A program made the position numbers and the translations under genes. 64,000 nucleotides of DNA, taken from Pagrus major. Taxonomy: Eukaryota; Chordata; Actinopteri; Spariformes; Sparidae. Below the pieces are notes generated by a model. It was not told where the DNA came from. It ran no database searches and saw only the letters and a program-made list of their open reading frames with translations. Location: contig NC_133227.1 of assembly GCF_040436345.1 (NCBI RefSeq), positions 17,985,501 to 18,049,500 of the forward strand. Direction: 5' to 3'. This document shows positions 12,840 through 25,654 of this stretch, in pieces (the stretch's first letter is position 1; the number at the start of each line of letters is the position of its first letter).

Positions 12840-13483
12840 GTACACTGTGTTCAAGTTTATGTCTCATCCCTCAGTCGCTAACTAGCACTTTACTTCCTCC
12901 TGGAGCTGCAGAATAGCAATGAAAGAAGAACTGTGAACTTCATTATTAATTAATATAAGTTCTGATAGATGAGGAACACATTTTTGTAAAATGTATACCT
13001 CTAAATCTTGCCTTACATGTTTGTCAGGTGTTCCAAGATGTTTTGAATGAAATATTTACCCAGTCTTGGCCTCTTTGGCCAGTGCATTTGAGAGGGTCTT
13101 TTTTTATCATAAGTTAAGATCTTGACAACAATACTATATATTTGGCATTTAAGATACATTACATTACTATTAATACATACATACTAAAAATGACTAGACC
13201 TATGTTACTGTATATATTTTCTTGAGCTTTCTTTTTGCATTATCCTAAAAGTTCCCAACAATGTTCAAACCCAGAGAAAAGCTTACAACCGTGAAGGTAC
13301 ATTTCATAGAAACATAAGTGAACCTCAGCTGACCTTTCAATCAGGTTACTTTACATACAAGAGTAAGATGCTAAGTCATTAAAATGTAAATAAGTCCCAA
13401 ATAATAATCACTAATTATAAAAGTCACTCGTAAAAATCATAAATAAGTGAAATATACCATAACTAAGTAGAATATAATCATAA
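12840..13483. other. Non-coding AT-rich sequence
   Basis: Nothing recognisable: AT-rich spacer between the L2 3' end and the following repeat block. Confidence 0.4.
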
Positions 13484-16400
13484 ATTAAAACTTCAAGCAG
13501 TGATGAACGGGCCCTCGCAGGGCATGCTACTGTCGGAGCTTGTTAATGCAACAAGTTCCATTGAGGAATCAACAGTGAAGGCAGTCAAACTGTCATTTAG
13601 CAATAAAAGCGCCACCTATTGGCCGATTTGCACCAAATTTCTGTCATCGGGCCATGGAACACAATTAGGAAAAGTTTTGTGGTAATCGGACTGTATTTCG
13701 TCAAGATATGCAAGACTGTCTGTTTGACCACAATGTGCAGGAAATTGTTGTTTTATATTTTGGCCGTTGTTTGGACTATCAAAATTCTTTTACTAACTTT
13801 TTGTCAGGAGTGTCCACAGATGCTGTGTGCAAAGTTTGGTGCAAATGGGGGAAATTGCCTGGGAGGAGTTTGAAAAAGTAGGTTTGTGATATTTTGCGAG
13901 TTTGCGAAAAAAAATGGTAGGTGGAAATGGGCGTGGCCTATATCACAAGATTCAACACAATTCAGGGAACGCGTGGATATAAGGTTTTTGAATGTGCGAC
14001 AAACTATATGGGAGTTATAAGCCAAAACGCACTTTCCTTGATTATAGACCACCATAGATTATAAAAATTTTTGCCAAGCCTAATGTGTTTGCCAAATAAA
14101 ATCACGTTTTCATCAATGTTCAGGCAGTGAAAAATGCGATCATTTGGGAGGAAGGAAAAAAATAATAATCCTTACAAAAACAATAGGGACCTCGCAGGTT
14201 TCCTGCTCGGGCCCTAATTAAAGCTGCAAGCAGCGATGAACGGGCCCTTGCAGTCCACGCGTGTCGGAGCATGCTGCTGTCGGGGCGTGGCGCTTATCCG
14301 GCCCCATGGACCGATCATTGTGTTTGCGTGCCTTAACTGTCCGTGTGTTAATGGGACTGTATTTGGTGAAGATATGCAAGACTGTCTGTTTGACCACAAT
14401 GTGCAGGAAATTGTTGTTTTATATTTTGGGCGTTCTTTGGACTATCACAATTCTTTTAATAAATTTTTGTCAGGAGGGTCCACAGATGCTGCGTGCAAAG
14501 TTTGGTGCAAATGGGAGAAATTGCCTGGGAGGAGTTCGAAAAAGTAGGTTTGCGACATTTCGCAAATGGAAATTTAGTGCGAAAGTGGGCATGGCCTGCA
14601 TCACACATTTCAGCTGAATTCAGGGAACACGTAAATATAAGGTTTAAAACTGTGCAACATATTATGTGGGAGTTATTGGGCAAAAACGTTTTTGTCTTGA
14701 TAATAGCGCCACCTGCTGGTCATTTTTGGTGTGTGAGTTACAGGGGCCAGTGTATAACACCCCTATCAATTTCATATCCATAAGTGTTATGGTGTGGGCA
14801 CATTGCCAAATATTAAATTAGACTGCCACGAGACCGCCACCTAGTGTTGGATCAGTAAAACCTTTGACAGATATCCTCAGGAGGGCATTGACAATAATTC
14901 TACCAAGTTTCGTGTAAATCCGAGTAACAGATGTGGAGATATAAATTACTTCAATTTAAAGAGCGCCACCTAGTTGTCATCGCCAAAAATGTTGCACAGA
15001 GCCTTAGGGGCTCATGGGGAAGTAGTATCCTGAGTTTCATGTAATTTGGACAAACCAATGTGGAGATATGCAACACTTCTTGTTTGGAACGAAATCTGCA
15101 GGAAGTTGTTATTTCATAAGTTGAGTATTCTTTGGAATATCACAATTCTTTTAGTAAATTTTTGTCAGAAGGGTCCACAGACGCTGTGTGCAAAGTTTGG
15201 TGCAAATTGGTGAAATTGCCTGGGAGGGGTTCGAAAAAGTAGGTTTGTGACATTTCGCAAATTTGCGAAAAAAAACCTTAGGCAGAAATGGGCGTGGCCT
15301 ATATCAGGAGATTCAGCACAATTCACTGAACGCTATAAGGTTTAAGAATATAAGGTTTTTGAATGTGTGACAAAGTATATGGGAGTTATTAAGCAAAATG
15401 CACTTTCCTTGATTATAGCACCACCTAGTGGTGGAAATTCACAACGACAACAGATTGTAAAATATTTGCCAGGTGTGACGTATATTCCAAGTTTGGTGCG
15501 TTTTGGGGTATGTTCAGGCAGTGAAAAATGCAATCATTTTGGCAGAAGGAAACAAATAATAATAATCATTCGAAAAACAATAGGGACCTTGCAGGTTTCC
15601 TGCTCGGGCCCTATTAACATTTGAAAAACAATAGGGACCTTGCAGGTTCCCTGCTCGGGCCCTAATAACTAAAAAAAAAGAATAATCACTACAAAAACAA
15701 TAGGGACCTTGCAGGTTCCCTGCTCGGGCCCTTATAATAATCAATACAAGAACAATAGGGACCTTGCAGGTTTCCTGCTTGGGCCCTAATAAAAACCATT
15801 TGAAAAACAATAGGGACCTCGCAGGTTTCCTGCTCGGGCCCTAATTAAAACAGCAAGCAGTGATGAATGGGCGTCAGGGCATGCAGCAGCTGCAGCCTGG
15901 TTGCCGGACATTGACCGCACACACATTTGATTTTTCATGTCTTTTGTACACTGCATGAAGGTGGTGTCCACTATGTGGTGCTAGAAAACACTCACTAATT
16001 ACACAAAGAGTCGGCCGCAACATAAAAATTTCATATTAATCAAATGATTGCCACAAAAGACTCACATAGACGGGACTGTGATCAAACATGTCAAATTTAG
16101 GGAAGATTGGACAAAGTACAGTCAGGTTAAAACAACATCCTGTTTCATGGTGACTAACGTGTTGGCACAGCAATGGCATCCGAGAAGTCACAATGTTTGC
16201 CTCACACCATTATCATGGACTGAAGGTTTGCCTGAACAACTGAATATTGTCATGTGTATGTGTTGAGGCCAGGACTCTTACCAAACATGAGTGCAGATTC
16301 GATCATGTACAGCTGAGTCAAAGCAACTTCCTGTTTAATGGCCAATCATTAATATTTGCCACTCTGCCATGCCCCTCAACGCAAACTCAAGCTTTTGCTT
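13484..16400. repeat. Composite block of a teleost repeat with repeated ends
   Basis: At least two long units start with a variant of gcaagcagcgatgaacgggc (13496 and 14227) and end with caggtttcctgctcgggccc (near 14214 and 15610). Internal modules such as gtgcaaagtttggtgcaaat recur at about 13827, 14491 and 15187, so part of the second unit is itself duplicated. A third, diverged start is at 15850, and related sequence continues to about 16400. Long open frames here have no domain and arise from the repeated GC-rich ends. This is a recognised type of high-copy non-coding fish repeat; its class is uncertain to me. Confidence 0.75.
15573..15845. repeat. Five serial copies of the repeat's terminal unit
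   Basis: The about 40-bp terminal word, aacaatagggacc followed by caggttYcctgctYgggccc, occurs near 15578, 15630, 15698, 15754 and 15808, with 5-25 bp of AT-rich filler between copies. A sixth copy ends the first unit at 14216. Minus-strand translation gives a recurring RARAGNLQGPYCF, which is a by-product and not a protein repeat. Confidence 0.8.
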
Positions 16401-16564
16401 TTTTTTCATAAGTCGATCAGGTTATAGTACTCGGAAGCGGTGGTGACCTCCTGAGTGTCTTTAGTAACCGTTGTAAATGCCATCAGTTACCATGTGACAA
16501 ATATTGTTCCTTTGACCCAATCATAGTTGGTCTCATTTAAAGCCCTCCAAAATCTAGGACATAT

Positions 16565-17400
16565 TATCCATAGACATTTCCTTACATTGTTACATCAGTG
16601 ACACACAGATCTACTTGCCCATTAGAGCCACTGAACCTGGCATGCTTCTACTGACTGCCTATATGATGGATGACACAAAATTTTCTGCAGCTTATTACTA
16701 GCAAAACAGAGATCGTTGTTGGTTCCCAGCACATAGCAAAGAAAATTTAGCTATCTGCTGATCCCCTGCTGGAACACATCAACATAGCTGCAAAGCATCT
16801 TTTGAAATCTATTTGATTGTAATTTAAGCTTTGAGCAGCATCCAACAAAACTTGCAGTCCCAGAAATATGTCTAAAAATACGATCCATTTTTATCTTTCA
16901 AAGACACAGAGACCATTTAACATGATTAATCTACTCACACCTTGACTATTGCAATCCCCTTTTCACTGGGCTCAACCAAAAATCTATTATTTGGCTTAAA
17001 ATTGTACAGAATTTAGCTGCCAGGCTTTACCAAGATACAAGATTAGTGACCACATCAGGTCTGATTAAGACTGCGTGCATTGGCTACCAGTGTGTTTTAG
17101 AATTGCTTTTAAGATCCTGCTGTTGACTTTCAGGGCTCTTCATGGCCTCTCTCCATGCTATTTATCTGAACTCTTTCATACGAGCCAGTACATAGCCTGA
17201 GATCCTCTGACAGAGGTCTCTTATCTGTACATGCATCAGAAAACGAGAAGTGACAGAGCATTCACAGGCCAAGCCCCAAAGCTACAAGCTGCCTGAGGAA
17301 ATAGGTCAATAGAAACAATGACCTCTTTCAAATCGCTTCTTAAAACATACTTTTATTGGAGAGCTTTCTCTGTTTTTACTAGATTTAACTGACTGTACTG
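16565..17400 (+). mobile_element. Degraded L2/CR1-group LINE 3' region
   Basis: Plus-strand remnants of reverse transcriptase: CYISDTQIYLP near 16590 corresponds to the YADD box (A and first D changed to I and S). LTSKTEIVVG follows near 16700, then LDYCNPLFTGLNQKSI near 16945 and a decayed C-terminal LHWLP-like segment near 17085. Multiple stops and frameshifts show it is old. Confidence 0.7.
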
Positions 17401-18506
17401 CTGGTTTTATTTGTTTATTTGCCTAGTGTATTTAGATTTTATGAACTAATGGTATGCACTTTTTCTTTGAGTTTGTGTATGTATTCATACATGTACACAT
17501 GAAAACTTTAGTGTGTGTGTGTGTGTGAAACTGATTGACACCTTGAACCCTCACTATGTCCCATTAATAGCCTTCTCTAGTCATATCAAGTGTTGTTCAT
17601 TTCCTCTTACCACTCACAATCACTCTGTAGTTCCTCATTCTGCTAATGTCTATGTACCATGCTAAGCAAAATCTGCAGTAATACGTCATCTTACTAGATA
17701 TCAGCTGAGTACATTATACAATATGCAATAAAAAAAGTGAACAAATTTATCACCAGTATTTTCCTGCAATATCAAAATGATGTTTCAGGGGATGTATACC
17801 TCCGAGTAAGCTTCTTATTTCATTCAATTGACAGTTTGTCAGAGCCAGCAATAGAGCCACAGAGCCATGGACATTAGAACAGTTTTAAAAATACATAAAT
17901 GTTGCAGTACATGGTCTTGACAGGCTCACTTTTAATAAATAGTAAGAGCCATGCTCTTATCAGGATGTATCCATCAGTGCCATTTTCTATGATGAAAGAT
18001 GCAAAAATATTGTACCGCACTAAGATAACCGATTTTATCATCTGACCGGCGGCACCGGAATAACGGTGGTTTATTAACCTACATACGTAGAGAGAATAAT
18101 TTTAGTAGCCTCCAAATTAAATGCGGCCAGTGAAACAAAGTATTACTCTGTCACTTCTACCAACTGACAATGGGGGGTGCTGCAAAAGCAAACCAACCAT
18201 GAACCTACCTAAAGGCAAGAACGAAAGAAAAAATTACAGATCAATACCAGTGATGTTTTCAAAACGGACAGAGACACCACAGTATTTGTAAGTCATCCCT
18301 CCAACCATAGACTGATAAACTATGAAAATCAAAATCGATGTATGTTACGAGGTAGTCGACCCACTGGCAGAGTTTACGCTAGACTTTTGTGACAGTCCAA
18401 ATGTCCGTAAATACTTCAGAACCTTGGCTGGTGTAACGTCAGACTCAAACAAAGACTCAAACAAAGACAGCATCAGTTAAAACAGGCATGGTAATAAAGT
18501 TACATG
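17400..18506. other. Non-coding sequence
   Basis: No coding or repeat family recognised, apart from a short (TG)n at about 17512-17527. Confidence 0.4.
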
Positions 18507-19250
18507 TTATGGTTTTACGGGATATTAAATGGAGGAGAGGACCCAAACGCAGACACACACATAGGCACACACAAGAGGCAGTATAGAGGGGAAACAAAAA
18601 GCGAGCTTTAATAAACAAGCTGAAACTACAATCCACGAGGGGAATACAAACAATATAAAAGTAACACTAGAAGACAAAAACCAAAGTAGCAACAAAGGGC
18701 TAAGCAAAGTACAAATCAAAAGAGAAACCAAATTACAAACATACCAAAACCGGGAGACACGAGGGGTCACAGGAGGAGACACGAGGGAGGAAGCTGGTTG
18801 GGAACAAAGAGAGACTTCACGGGGGAACACGGAACAAGGCAGACCAGGACAAACACAGGCTAGGCTAACGGCTAATGCAGGTATGGTCGGGAACGGGACA
18901 TCAAAGAGGGAGACAGACCAACACGGGGAAACGAACCAACATGGGGAAACAAAATGATCTGACGAAGACATGAGGGCGAACAAAGGCTATATACACAGAG
19001 ACACTAATGACAAGACGAGGTACAGGTGGAGTGAGGACGGACACGGACAGGTGAGGGAATCAATGGAAAAACACACAGGAAGAAGTGACAAGTAGGATGC
19101 GACACACAAGGGAACAATTTCAAAATAAAACAGGAAATAAACCAAACAGATACTGAACCATGACAAAAACACATAGGAGGAACTGATAAGCATGACATGA
19201 CACACAAGGGTAAAACTACAAAGTAAACAGAAACAGGCACTGAATCATGA
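18507..19250 (-). repeat. LTR-like dispersed repeat, copy 1
   Basis: Read on the minus strand it begins TGTCATGATTCAGTGCC and ends AAACCATAACA (TG...CA), near a GTAA direct repeat on both sides. Internal words shared with copy 2 (39117-39697) include gaggacccaaaYgcagac and gcgagctttaat. Open frames are low-complexity and carry no domain. The termini suggest a solo LTR, but no matching internal region is in the window, so the class is provisional. Confidence 0.55.
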
Positions 19251-19479
19251 CATTACTAAAACAAACACCAATTTACTGACTGTTACAATGAGTGGTGTAA
19301 AAATGCGTTGTTATGGAAACGGTGCTTTTTCATCCTTGGATTGCATCATCTGCATAAACTCTGCCCAGTAGCTAGCCTTGAATCAGTTTACCAGCCACTG
19401 TGGCGGGTTCATTCCAGTCAGATATGATCCAATTAATCTTAATGATCGATATCTTGGTTAAGGCATAACAGTGCGCTTT

Positions 19480-22068
19480 CCACAACCCTAGAGTTAGATC
19501 CGGTCAAATTATATGTTTCTGATTGGACCAAAGTGTCACTTGGACTCTTCACTGCTACTAATTATTACTCCGCGCTCCGGTCAGCAGAGCCGGCCGGGGC
19601 GCAAAGTAATAATCTGACCACAACCTGGTGCATCTCCTGCCTGTTTACAAGCCCCTTGTTAACAGGTGACCAGTGGAAACCTGCACAGTTAAAACATGGT
19701 CTGAGGAGTCTGAAGAGGCTCCTAGGGACTGCTTTGACTCAACTGTGTGGGAAGAACTGTGTGTTTCTCATGGGGAGGACATCGTCAGTTTAAAAGGCTG
19801 CATAATGGACTACATTAACTTCTGTGTTGATAACACTGTACCCACCAGGACTGTACAGTGTTTTTCAAACAGCAAACCCTGGATTAATCCTGGCATAAAG
19901 GCTCTCCTTAAGGAGAAAAAGAGGGCCTTTAGGTCAGGAAACAAGGAGGAGCTGAAGACTGTGCAGAAGGAGCTGAGGAAGAAGATCAGAGAGGGGAAGA
20001 ACAGCTACAGGAGGAAGATGGAGGTCCAGCTGCAGCAGAGAAATGTCAGTGGAGTCTGGAAAAGCCTTAAAACAATCTCAGGGCTGAGGAAACCAGACTC
20101 CCAGGCTGCCGGGGATCAGACGTGGGTGAACGACCTGAACCTATTCTTCAATAGGTTTGACCAGACACCCACCCCTCCCCCAGCCCAGTCATCTCTGCTG
20201 CCCCCCACCACCTCTTCCATCCCCCGTTTCCTGCCCCATTCTCACCTCTACCTTCCTTTCTACTGCTTTCATGTTGCAGACTCCCCCCACTGACATTCAC
20301 CCACCTCCCCCACCCGACACTCAGCCCCCCTGCTCCAATCTGTCCCTCTCCACTATCCAGGTGAGGAACGTACTGAGGAAGATGAAGGTGAAGAAGCCCA
20401 CGGGTCCTGATGGTATCAGCTCCAGGCTCCTCAAGTCCTGTGCAGACCAGCTGTGCAGGATGTTGGAGTACATCTTCAACATGAGCCTGAAGCTGGGAAA
20501 AGTGACACTGCTGTGGAAAACCTCCTGCGTGGTACCAGTATCAAGGACCCCTCACCCAAAGGACTTCAACAGCTACACCCAGTTGCTCTCACTTCACACC
20601 TGATGAAGACCCTGGAGTGGCTGGTCCTTGTCCATCTCTGCCCTCTGGTGGGTCCTTTTATGGACCCACTCCAGTTTGCCTACCAGCCTGGTATCGGAGT
20701 GGACGACGCCATCATCTTCCTCCTGGACAGATCACTGTCTCACCTGGAAAAGCCTGGAAGCACTATGAGGATCATGTTCTTTGATTTCTCCAGTGCTTTC
20801 AACACCATACAGCCTGCACTTTTGGGGGACAAGCTGGAGCTCACGGGGGTGGACCAACACCTCACATCCTGGATCCTCGACTACCTCACCAACCAGCCAA
20901 AGTATGTGAGGACTCGGGACTGTGTGTTGGACATGGTTGTTTGCGGTATGGGGGCCCCACAGGGAACAGTCCTGGCCCCTTTCCTGTTCACCCTGTACAC
21001 TGCAGACTTCTCCCACCAAACACCCCACAGCCATCTACAAAAGTTCTCTGACAACTCTGCTATTGTCGGCCTCATCAGGGACGACAGAGCCTACAGAGAA
21101 CTTATTCAGGACTTCGTAGACTGGTGCCAGCGGAACAACCTCCAGCTCAACGCCGGGAAGACCAAAGAGCTGGTGGTGGATTTCCGCAAGCACAAACAAC
21201 CCTGCACACAGGTGAACATCCTGGGAATGGACATTGAGATGGTGAAGTCTTACAAGTACCTGGGAGTTCACCTGAACAATAAACTGGACTGGATTGATCA
21301 CACTGCAGCAACATATAAGAAAGGTCAGAGCAGACTCCATCTGCTGAGGAAGCTCAGGTCATTTGGAGTACAGGGGGCACTCCTGACGAGTTTCTATGAC
21401 TCTGTGGTGGCATCAGCCATTTTCTATGGTATAGTCTGCTGGAGCAGCAGCATCTCGGCAGCAGGCAGGAGGAGACTTGACAAACTTATCAAGAAGGCCA
21501 GCTCCATCCTGGGATGCCCTCTTGACCCAGTGCAGGTGGTGGGAGAGAGCAGGATGATGGATAAGCTGTCATCGCTGCGCACCACCTGCAGGTCACTATC
21601 ACCGCACTGGTCAGCTCCTTCAGTGACAGACTGATACACCCTAAGTGTGTGAAGGAGAGGTATCACAGGTCCTTCCTTCCTGCTGCTGTTAGACTGTACA
21701 ACCAGCACTGCTCCCAGTAGACCTCACATGTGCACTATGCCATAAACAACTCTACACATATCCCATATACATTTTGGTTTGCACTAACTGGACAATTTTT
21801 TAAAATACCCATATTTATTATTATTTATAAATAAAAATACCATACTGTTTATAATTACACTGTTCATATTGTAAATATTACTACAGTGTTCATATTGTAA
21901 ATATTATGTATATACAAGTCAATTCTATTTCTTATCTTCTTATTATATTGTTTATTTTTTACTTTTTATTATTGTCTATTGTAATTACTGTCCTTTGGCT
22001 GCTGTGACAAAGAAATTTCCCCATTTGCGGGACAAATAAAGGAATTCTGATTCTGATTCTGATTTTTT
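19480..22068 (+). mobile_element. Rex1/CR1-type LINE, 5'-truncated, with (ATTCTG)n tail
   Basis: Starts within the end of the endonuclease (SDHNLVHLLPVYKP near 19612, after two stops) and runs through linker, reverse transcriptase and C-terminal domain to a 3' UTR. The end is ttctgattctgattctgatt at 22042-22065, the short tandem tail typical of this LINE group. It is the same general class as the element at 1-2030 but a different family, since the RT sequences differ clearly. Confidence 0.88.
19673..21720 (+). pseudogene. Rex1/CR1-type ORF2 (linker, RT, C-terminal), inactive
   Basis: The linker (WINPGIKALLKEKKRAFRSG, then SGVWKSLKTISGLRK) is readable 19673-20293. RT begins VRNVLRKMKVKKPTGPDGIS in a second frame (to 20603), and the main RT frame is 20453-21634. 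Motif A is FFDFSSAFNTIQ and motif B GAPQGTVLAPFLF. The catalytic box is FSDNSA instead of FADDTA, so the second aspartate is Asn. The C-terminal part (FYDSVVASAIFYGIVCWSSS) continues and shifts frame near 21600; the final SFLPAAVRLYNQH-like end is at about 21710. At least three frameshifts. Confidence 0.88.
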
Positions 22069-22324
22069 GTCGGAGTTTACAAGAACTGAAGTAAATTAAA
22101 ATGTGGCGTTACATCCAGCGTTGCCAACCTAGTGACTTTGTCGCTATATTTAGCGAGTTTTCAGACCCCTCTAGCGACTTTTTCAAAAAAGCGACTAGCG
22201 ACAAATCTTGCAACTTTTTCTGGTGTATTTGGAGACTTGTGGAGACTCTGACGTGAAAGCACGTATCGTTCAACGAGCAGCGGGTGCTGCCGTTGGACTG
22301 TCCCAAAGCACTCACAGGCATCAG

Positions 22325-22997
22325 AGCAGAGCATCAGCATTAGTATGATCCCTCCCAGGGCGGTGCTTAATGGTGTAATCGAAAATGGCAAGCTGAGCAA
22401 CCCACGTTTGCTCCACAGCCCCGAATTTTGCAGTCTGTAAATGTACAAGTGGGTTATTATCTGTCACAACAGTCACTTTAGCACCCCACAAGTAGTCTTT
22501 AAATTTCTCCCCCATTGCCCACTTCAGTGCCAGCAATTCAAGTTTAAAAGAGCTATAGTTAGCATCATTGCGTTCTGCTGGGTTGAGGCTTCTACTGGCA
22601 TATGCAATGACTCTTTCTGTACCTTCCTGTTCTTGTGCCAAGACGGCACCCAATCCACGGTTGCTGGCATCTGTGTAGAGGATAAATGGCTGAGTATAAT
22701 CTGGATAAGCTAAAATGGGGGCTTTAGTTCTTGTTTCAACTGCTTGAAAGCTACCTCACATTCTTTAGTCCACTGAATCAAATGTGATTGTCGACCCCGG
22801 CTCCGGCCTGTTCCCCTCAACAGTTCATTCAGTGGTTTGGTAATCTTTGAGAAGTCTTTAATAAAGCGTCTGTAGTAGCCTGCAAATCCCAAGAAAGATC
22901 TCACCTGTTTGACTGTGGCTGGGGTGGCCCAGTTTTGGACGGCTGCCATCTTCTCTGGGTCAGGTGCAACGCCCTGGCCGCAGACTTTACGCCCCAA
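22325..22997 (-). pseudogene. Ty3 RT thumb and RNase H
   Basis: Two overlapping minus frames. 22997-22710 encodes VRSFLGFAGYYRRFIKDFSK (RT thumb) through WTKECEVAFKQLKQ. 22700-22325 encodes RNase H with TDASNRGLGAVLAQ, YASRSLNPAERN, SFKLELLALKWAM, TDNNPLVHL and the closing RPGRDHTNADAL. RNase H catalytic acidic residues appear present. The frame terminates in host MITE sequence. Confidence 0.86.
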
Positions 22998-23371
22998 AAA
23001 CTTGACTTACTTCTGGAACAGGTGACACTTTCCGGGGCGGAGTTGACACCATATCGACTGAGGGACCTGAATATCTCCTCTAGGTGATTCAGATGAGCTG
23101 CAAAGTCTTTAGAGTACACAATAACATCACTGAGGTACACAAGGGAGGATTCAGTTAAGTGGTCACCTAAACAGCGCTGCATGAGTCTCTGGAAAGTAAT
23201 GGGGGCGTTGCAGAAGCCAAATGGCATCCTTTCAAACTCAAATAAACCAAAAGGGGTGGTGAATGCTGTTTTCTCTCTATCACTTTCTTCAACCTCGACT
23301 TGCCAGTATCCGCTAGCCAGGTCAAGAGTTGAATACCATTCAGCTCGGGTGAGGCTTGTAAGAGTCTTCAA
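22901..23371 (-). pseudogene. Ty3 reverse transcriptase core, catalytic box altered
   Basis: Encodes motif A STLDLASGYWQVEV with its aspartate, FTTPFGLFEFERMPFGFCNA (motif B), and a catalytic box reading YLSDVIVYS where the family has YLDD, so one active-site aspartate is serine. The end of the frame (after SRYGV) is shifted relative to the family; the proper continuation, WATPATVKQVRSFLGFAGYY, is in the overlapping frame 22710-22997. Confidence 0.86.
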
Positions 23372-23422
23372 TACGGGGGAGGGGGGAGGGGGAAGGCATC
23401 TTTGTGTGTGAGGTTGTTGAGT

Positions 23423-24559
23423 TTACGATAGTCTACGCAGAAACGCCATGCTCCACACTTTCTGCACCAACACTATCGGGGCAGCCCAGGGACAACTGCT
23501 CTCTTGAACAACTCCTGCTGTTAGCATGCCTTGTAGAAACCTGCGGATCGCCTTATACAGGGTAGGGGGTATCGGTCTATATCTCTCTTTAAAAGGTGCT
23601 GCACTGCCTGTGGGGATCCTATGCTTCACTACATTAGTGCGGCCATAATCTTCCTCATGTTTGGAGAAGACATGTTCCCACTTCTGGACCAGCTGGTCTA
23701 ACTGTAGCTGTTGCTCCCCAGTCAAACAGTCGCTCTTAAGAGATGTGGACCCAACCCTTGTTCCTAACGCGTCAGTTACCTGCTCACCACCATCGACAAG
23801 ACTAACTTCCAGAACCCCTGGACTCACCTCTGTAAGGGACACTTCTCTGCCTGTCCTAACCTGTTCAGGGAGCACGGAACAGACCATAGCCACTCTCTGA
23901 AGTCTGTTGAGGGTCGTGGGGAATGGATTACTGTTTCTTACCCTAATAGGGAGCCGACCCTTCCTCAGCGTTACCAGAGTCCTTGCTACCTCAATACCCT
24001 CTACTCCGTCTAGAGGCTCCACTAGTGCGCACTGTCGTCTATAAGGATGTGATGGCACTTTTGCCCACAACATCACTTCACTTTGTGCAGGAATCGTTAT
24101 GTCAGCGCGGTAGGCTAACCAAGCGGTGCTCTGCCAATTCTCTCTAGCCAAGGAAGCTTGGACGCGTTGGCAGTCAAGAAAGACTTCGCTCCAACCTTTC
24201 TCCAAAGGAGCGGAGCTAGCCTGGTATGAATCTGGGCGGCACCTACTAAAAAGTTCTTCCCAACAGTCCCAAATTACATTCATTCCCAAAATGGCCTTTT
24301 TGTCCCCTATAAACTCATCTTTGACTACGACAACACCGCGGGCTGGGACTCGGACTCCCCCAACTTGAAAATCTGCAACAACATAGCTGGTATAGGGAAT
24401 GCTCAACCCATTCGCTGCCCTAAGTTTAAGCCAAGACAATACTCCTCTCTGTTCTTTGTCTTTAAAAAGCTCACTACACAGGCTCTCACTAAAAAGGGTG
24501 CCTTGGGAGCCAGTATCAACCAAACACTGGACGCCTACCTCATCTACCCTCACAGTCAC
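23423..24559 (-). pseudogene. Ty3 protease and RT N-terminus
   Basis: The 378-codon frame begins next to an aspartic protease site, LVDTGSQGTLFSE (residues 13-25), with ILGMNVI about residue 92 as the second hydrophobic signature. A long connector follows and then the start of reverse transcriptase (VVKHRIPTGSAAPFKERYR, PWAAPIVLVQK). The frame is lost after this point, before motif A. Confidence 0.88.
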
Positions 24560-24689
24560 CTGGGGGCAGGGTCCAAAGATTTTAACCTCTGTATTGTTGT
24601 TAGGAGGGTCAGCTCTAGGGGATCAGGACACCTGACCCACGGTGGCCGGAGAAACTAAAAACCCTGAGTGGCAGACCTAGTGGGACAAT

Positions 24690-25600
24690 AACGACTAAAA
24701 TGGCCAGGTTCAGCACAAGAATTGCAAATTGGGCGTCCTTGTGGGTCTATATTTGTGAGGGCCACCTACAGTTCTGTCTCTGTACCCATTTCTGCTAGGA
24801 TTGGATGTGTATGTCTCTGAGTGCAGGGGTGGGGATGCCTGTGTGGCCGCTTTAACATTATCTTTGAGTCCTGCTAAAATTGTTTTTGTCATCTCTGTCA
24901 TCTGTTCCTTTACCTCTTGGAGGATCTCCTTTTTCAGCTCTTGCTTCCAGTCCCTTGGGGTGGGTGAAGCAGTGGGCATCCGCTGTTTCACTGCTAAGCA
25001 GGTAGCAGGCGGCCAATGTTCGTCCTGTTCCTCTTCCAGCGCCAGCGCCTCCATCTTGAATTCATCGAAGGAGAGTGTAGGTGTCTTCCTCACTTGGCGA
25101 GGCAGCTCTTGTCGGATGGGTCCTTCTCTCAATCCCATAATGAACTGGTCCCTCAGCAGAACATCTCCTTCACCTAGACCGCCACCATCCCTCTGCTTCA
25201 ACCTGGAAAACAGCTCTCTTAAACGGAGGGAGAACGACCTCAGGGTCTGTTGGGGCTCTTGCCTACAGTTAAAGAACTGTGTGCAAAGGGTAGAGACATG
25301 AATATTATCACCATACAATGTAGACAACACATCAAATATTTTCCTCAGCGTATTCCTACAAGCTCTCTCTAAAGTCAGAATCTCCCTCTTAGCTTCCCCA
25401 TCTAACAAGCCCAGTATAAAGTCTGCTTTCTGGGAGTCATTGATGGGCTGAAAACTGAGCATAGTCTCCATTTGCTGTCTCCATTCTCCCAGTTTAGTGT
25501 CGGAGCCCCCACCGCTAAATTTTTGCATCCATGGGCCCCCCATAAAAAATGGCATCATCATCCCAGGAGGCCCTGCAGCCTGTGCTGCACCCTCCTGCAT
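24690..25600 (-). pseudogene. Ty3 gag with CCHC zinc knuckle
   Basis: Frame 25600-24710 encodes a 296-residue gag: capsid-like GEWRQQMETMLSFQPI, then the conserved LLDGEAKREILTL and RSFSLRLRELFSRLKQ segments. The nucleocapsid knuckle CNSCAEPGHFSRYC (CX2CX4HX4C, about 24690-24735) lies in a different frame from gag, so a one-base indel separates them. Gag would package element RNA in cytoplasmic particles; this copy cannot make the full protein. Confidence 0.85.
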
Positions 25601-25654
25601 GCTGCAATGGCCAGCTACTCAACCCAGTAGAGATACTGCCAACAACGCCAAATT

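Noticed and set aside
15514..15971. Minus-strand frames with repeated RARAGNLQGPYCF
   Set aside because: The amino-acid repeat follows from the repeated non-coding terminal unit of the fish repeat; no start, domain or conservation supports a protein.
18525..19240. Minus-strand hydrophobic open frames
   Set aside because: They lie inside an LTR-like repeat and are low-complexity; the related copy at 39201-39681 does not keep the same frame.
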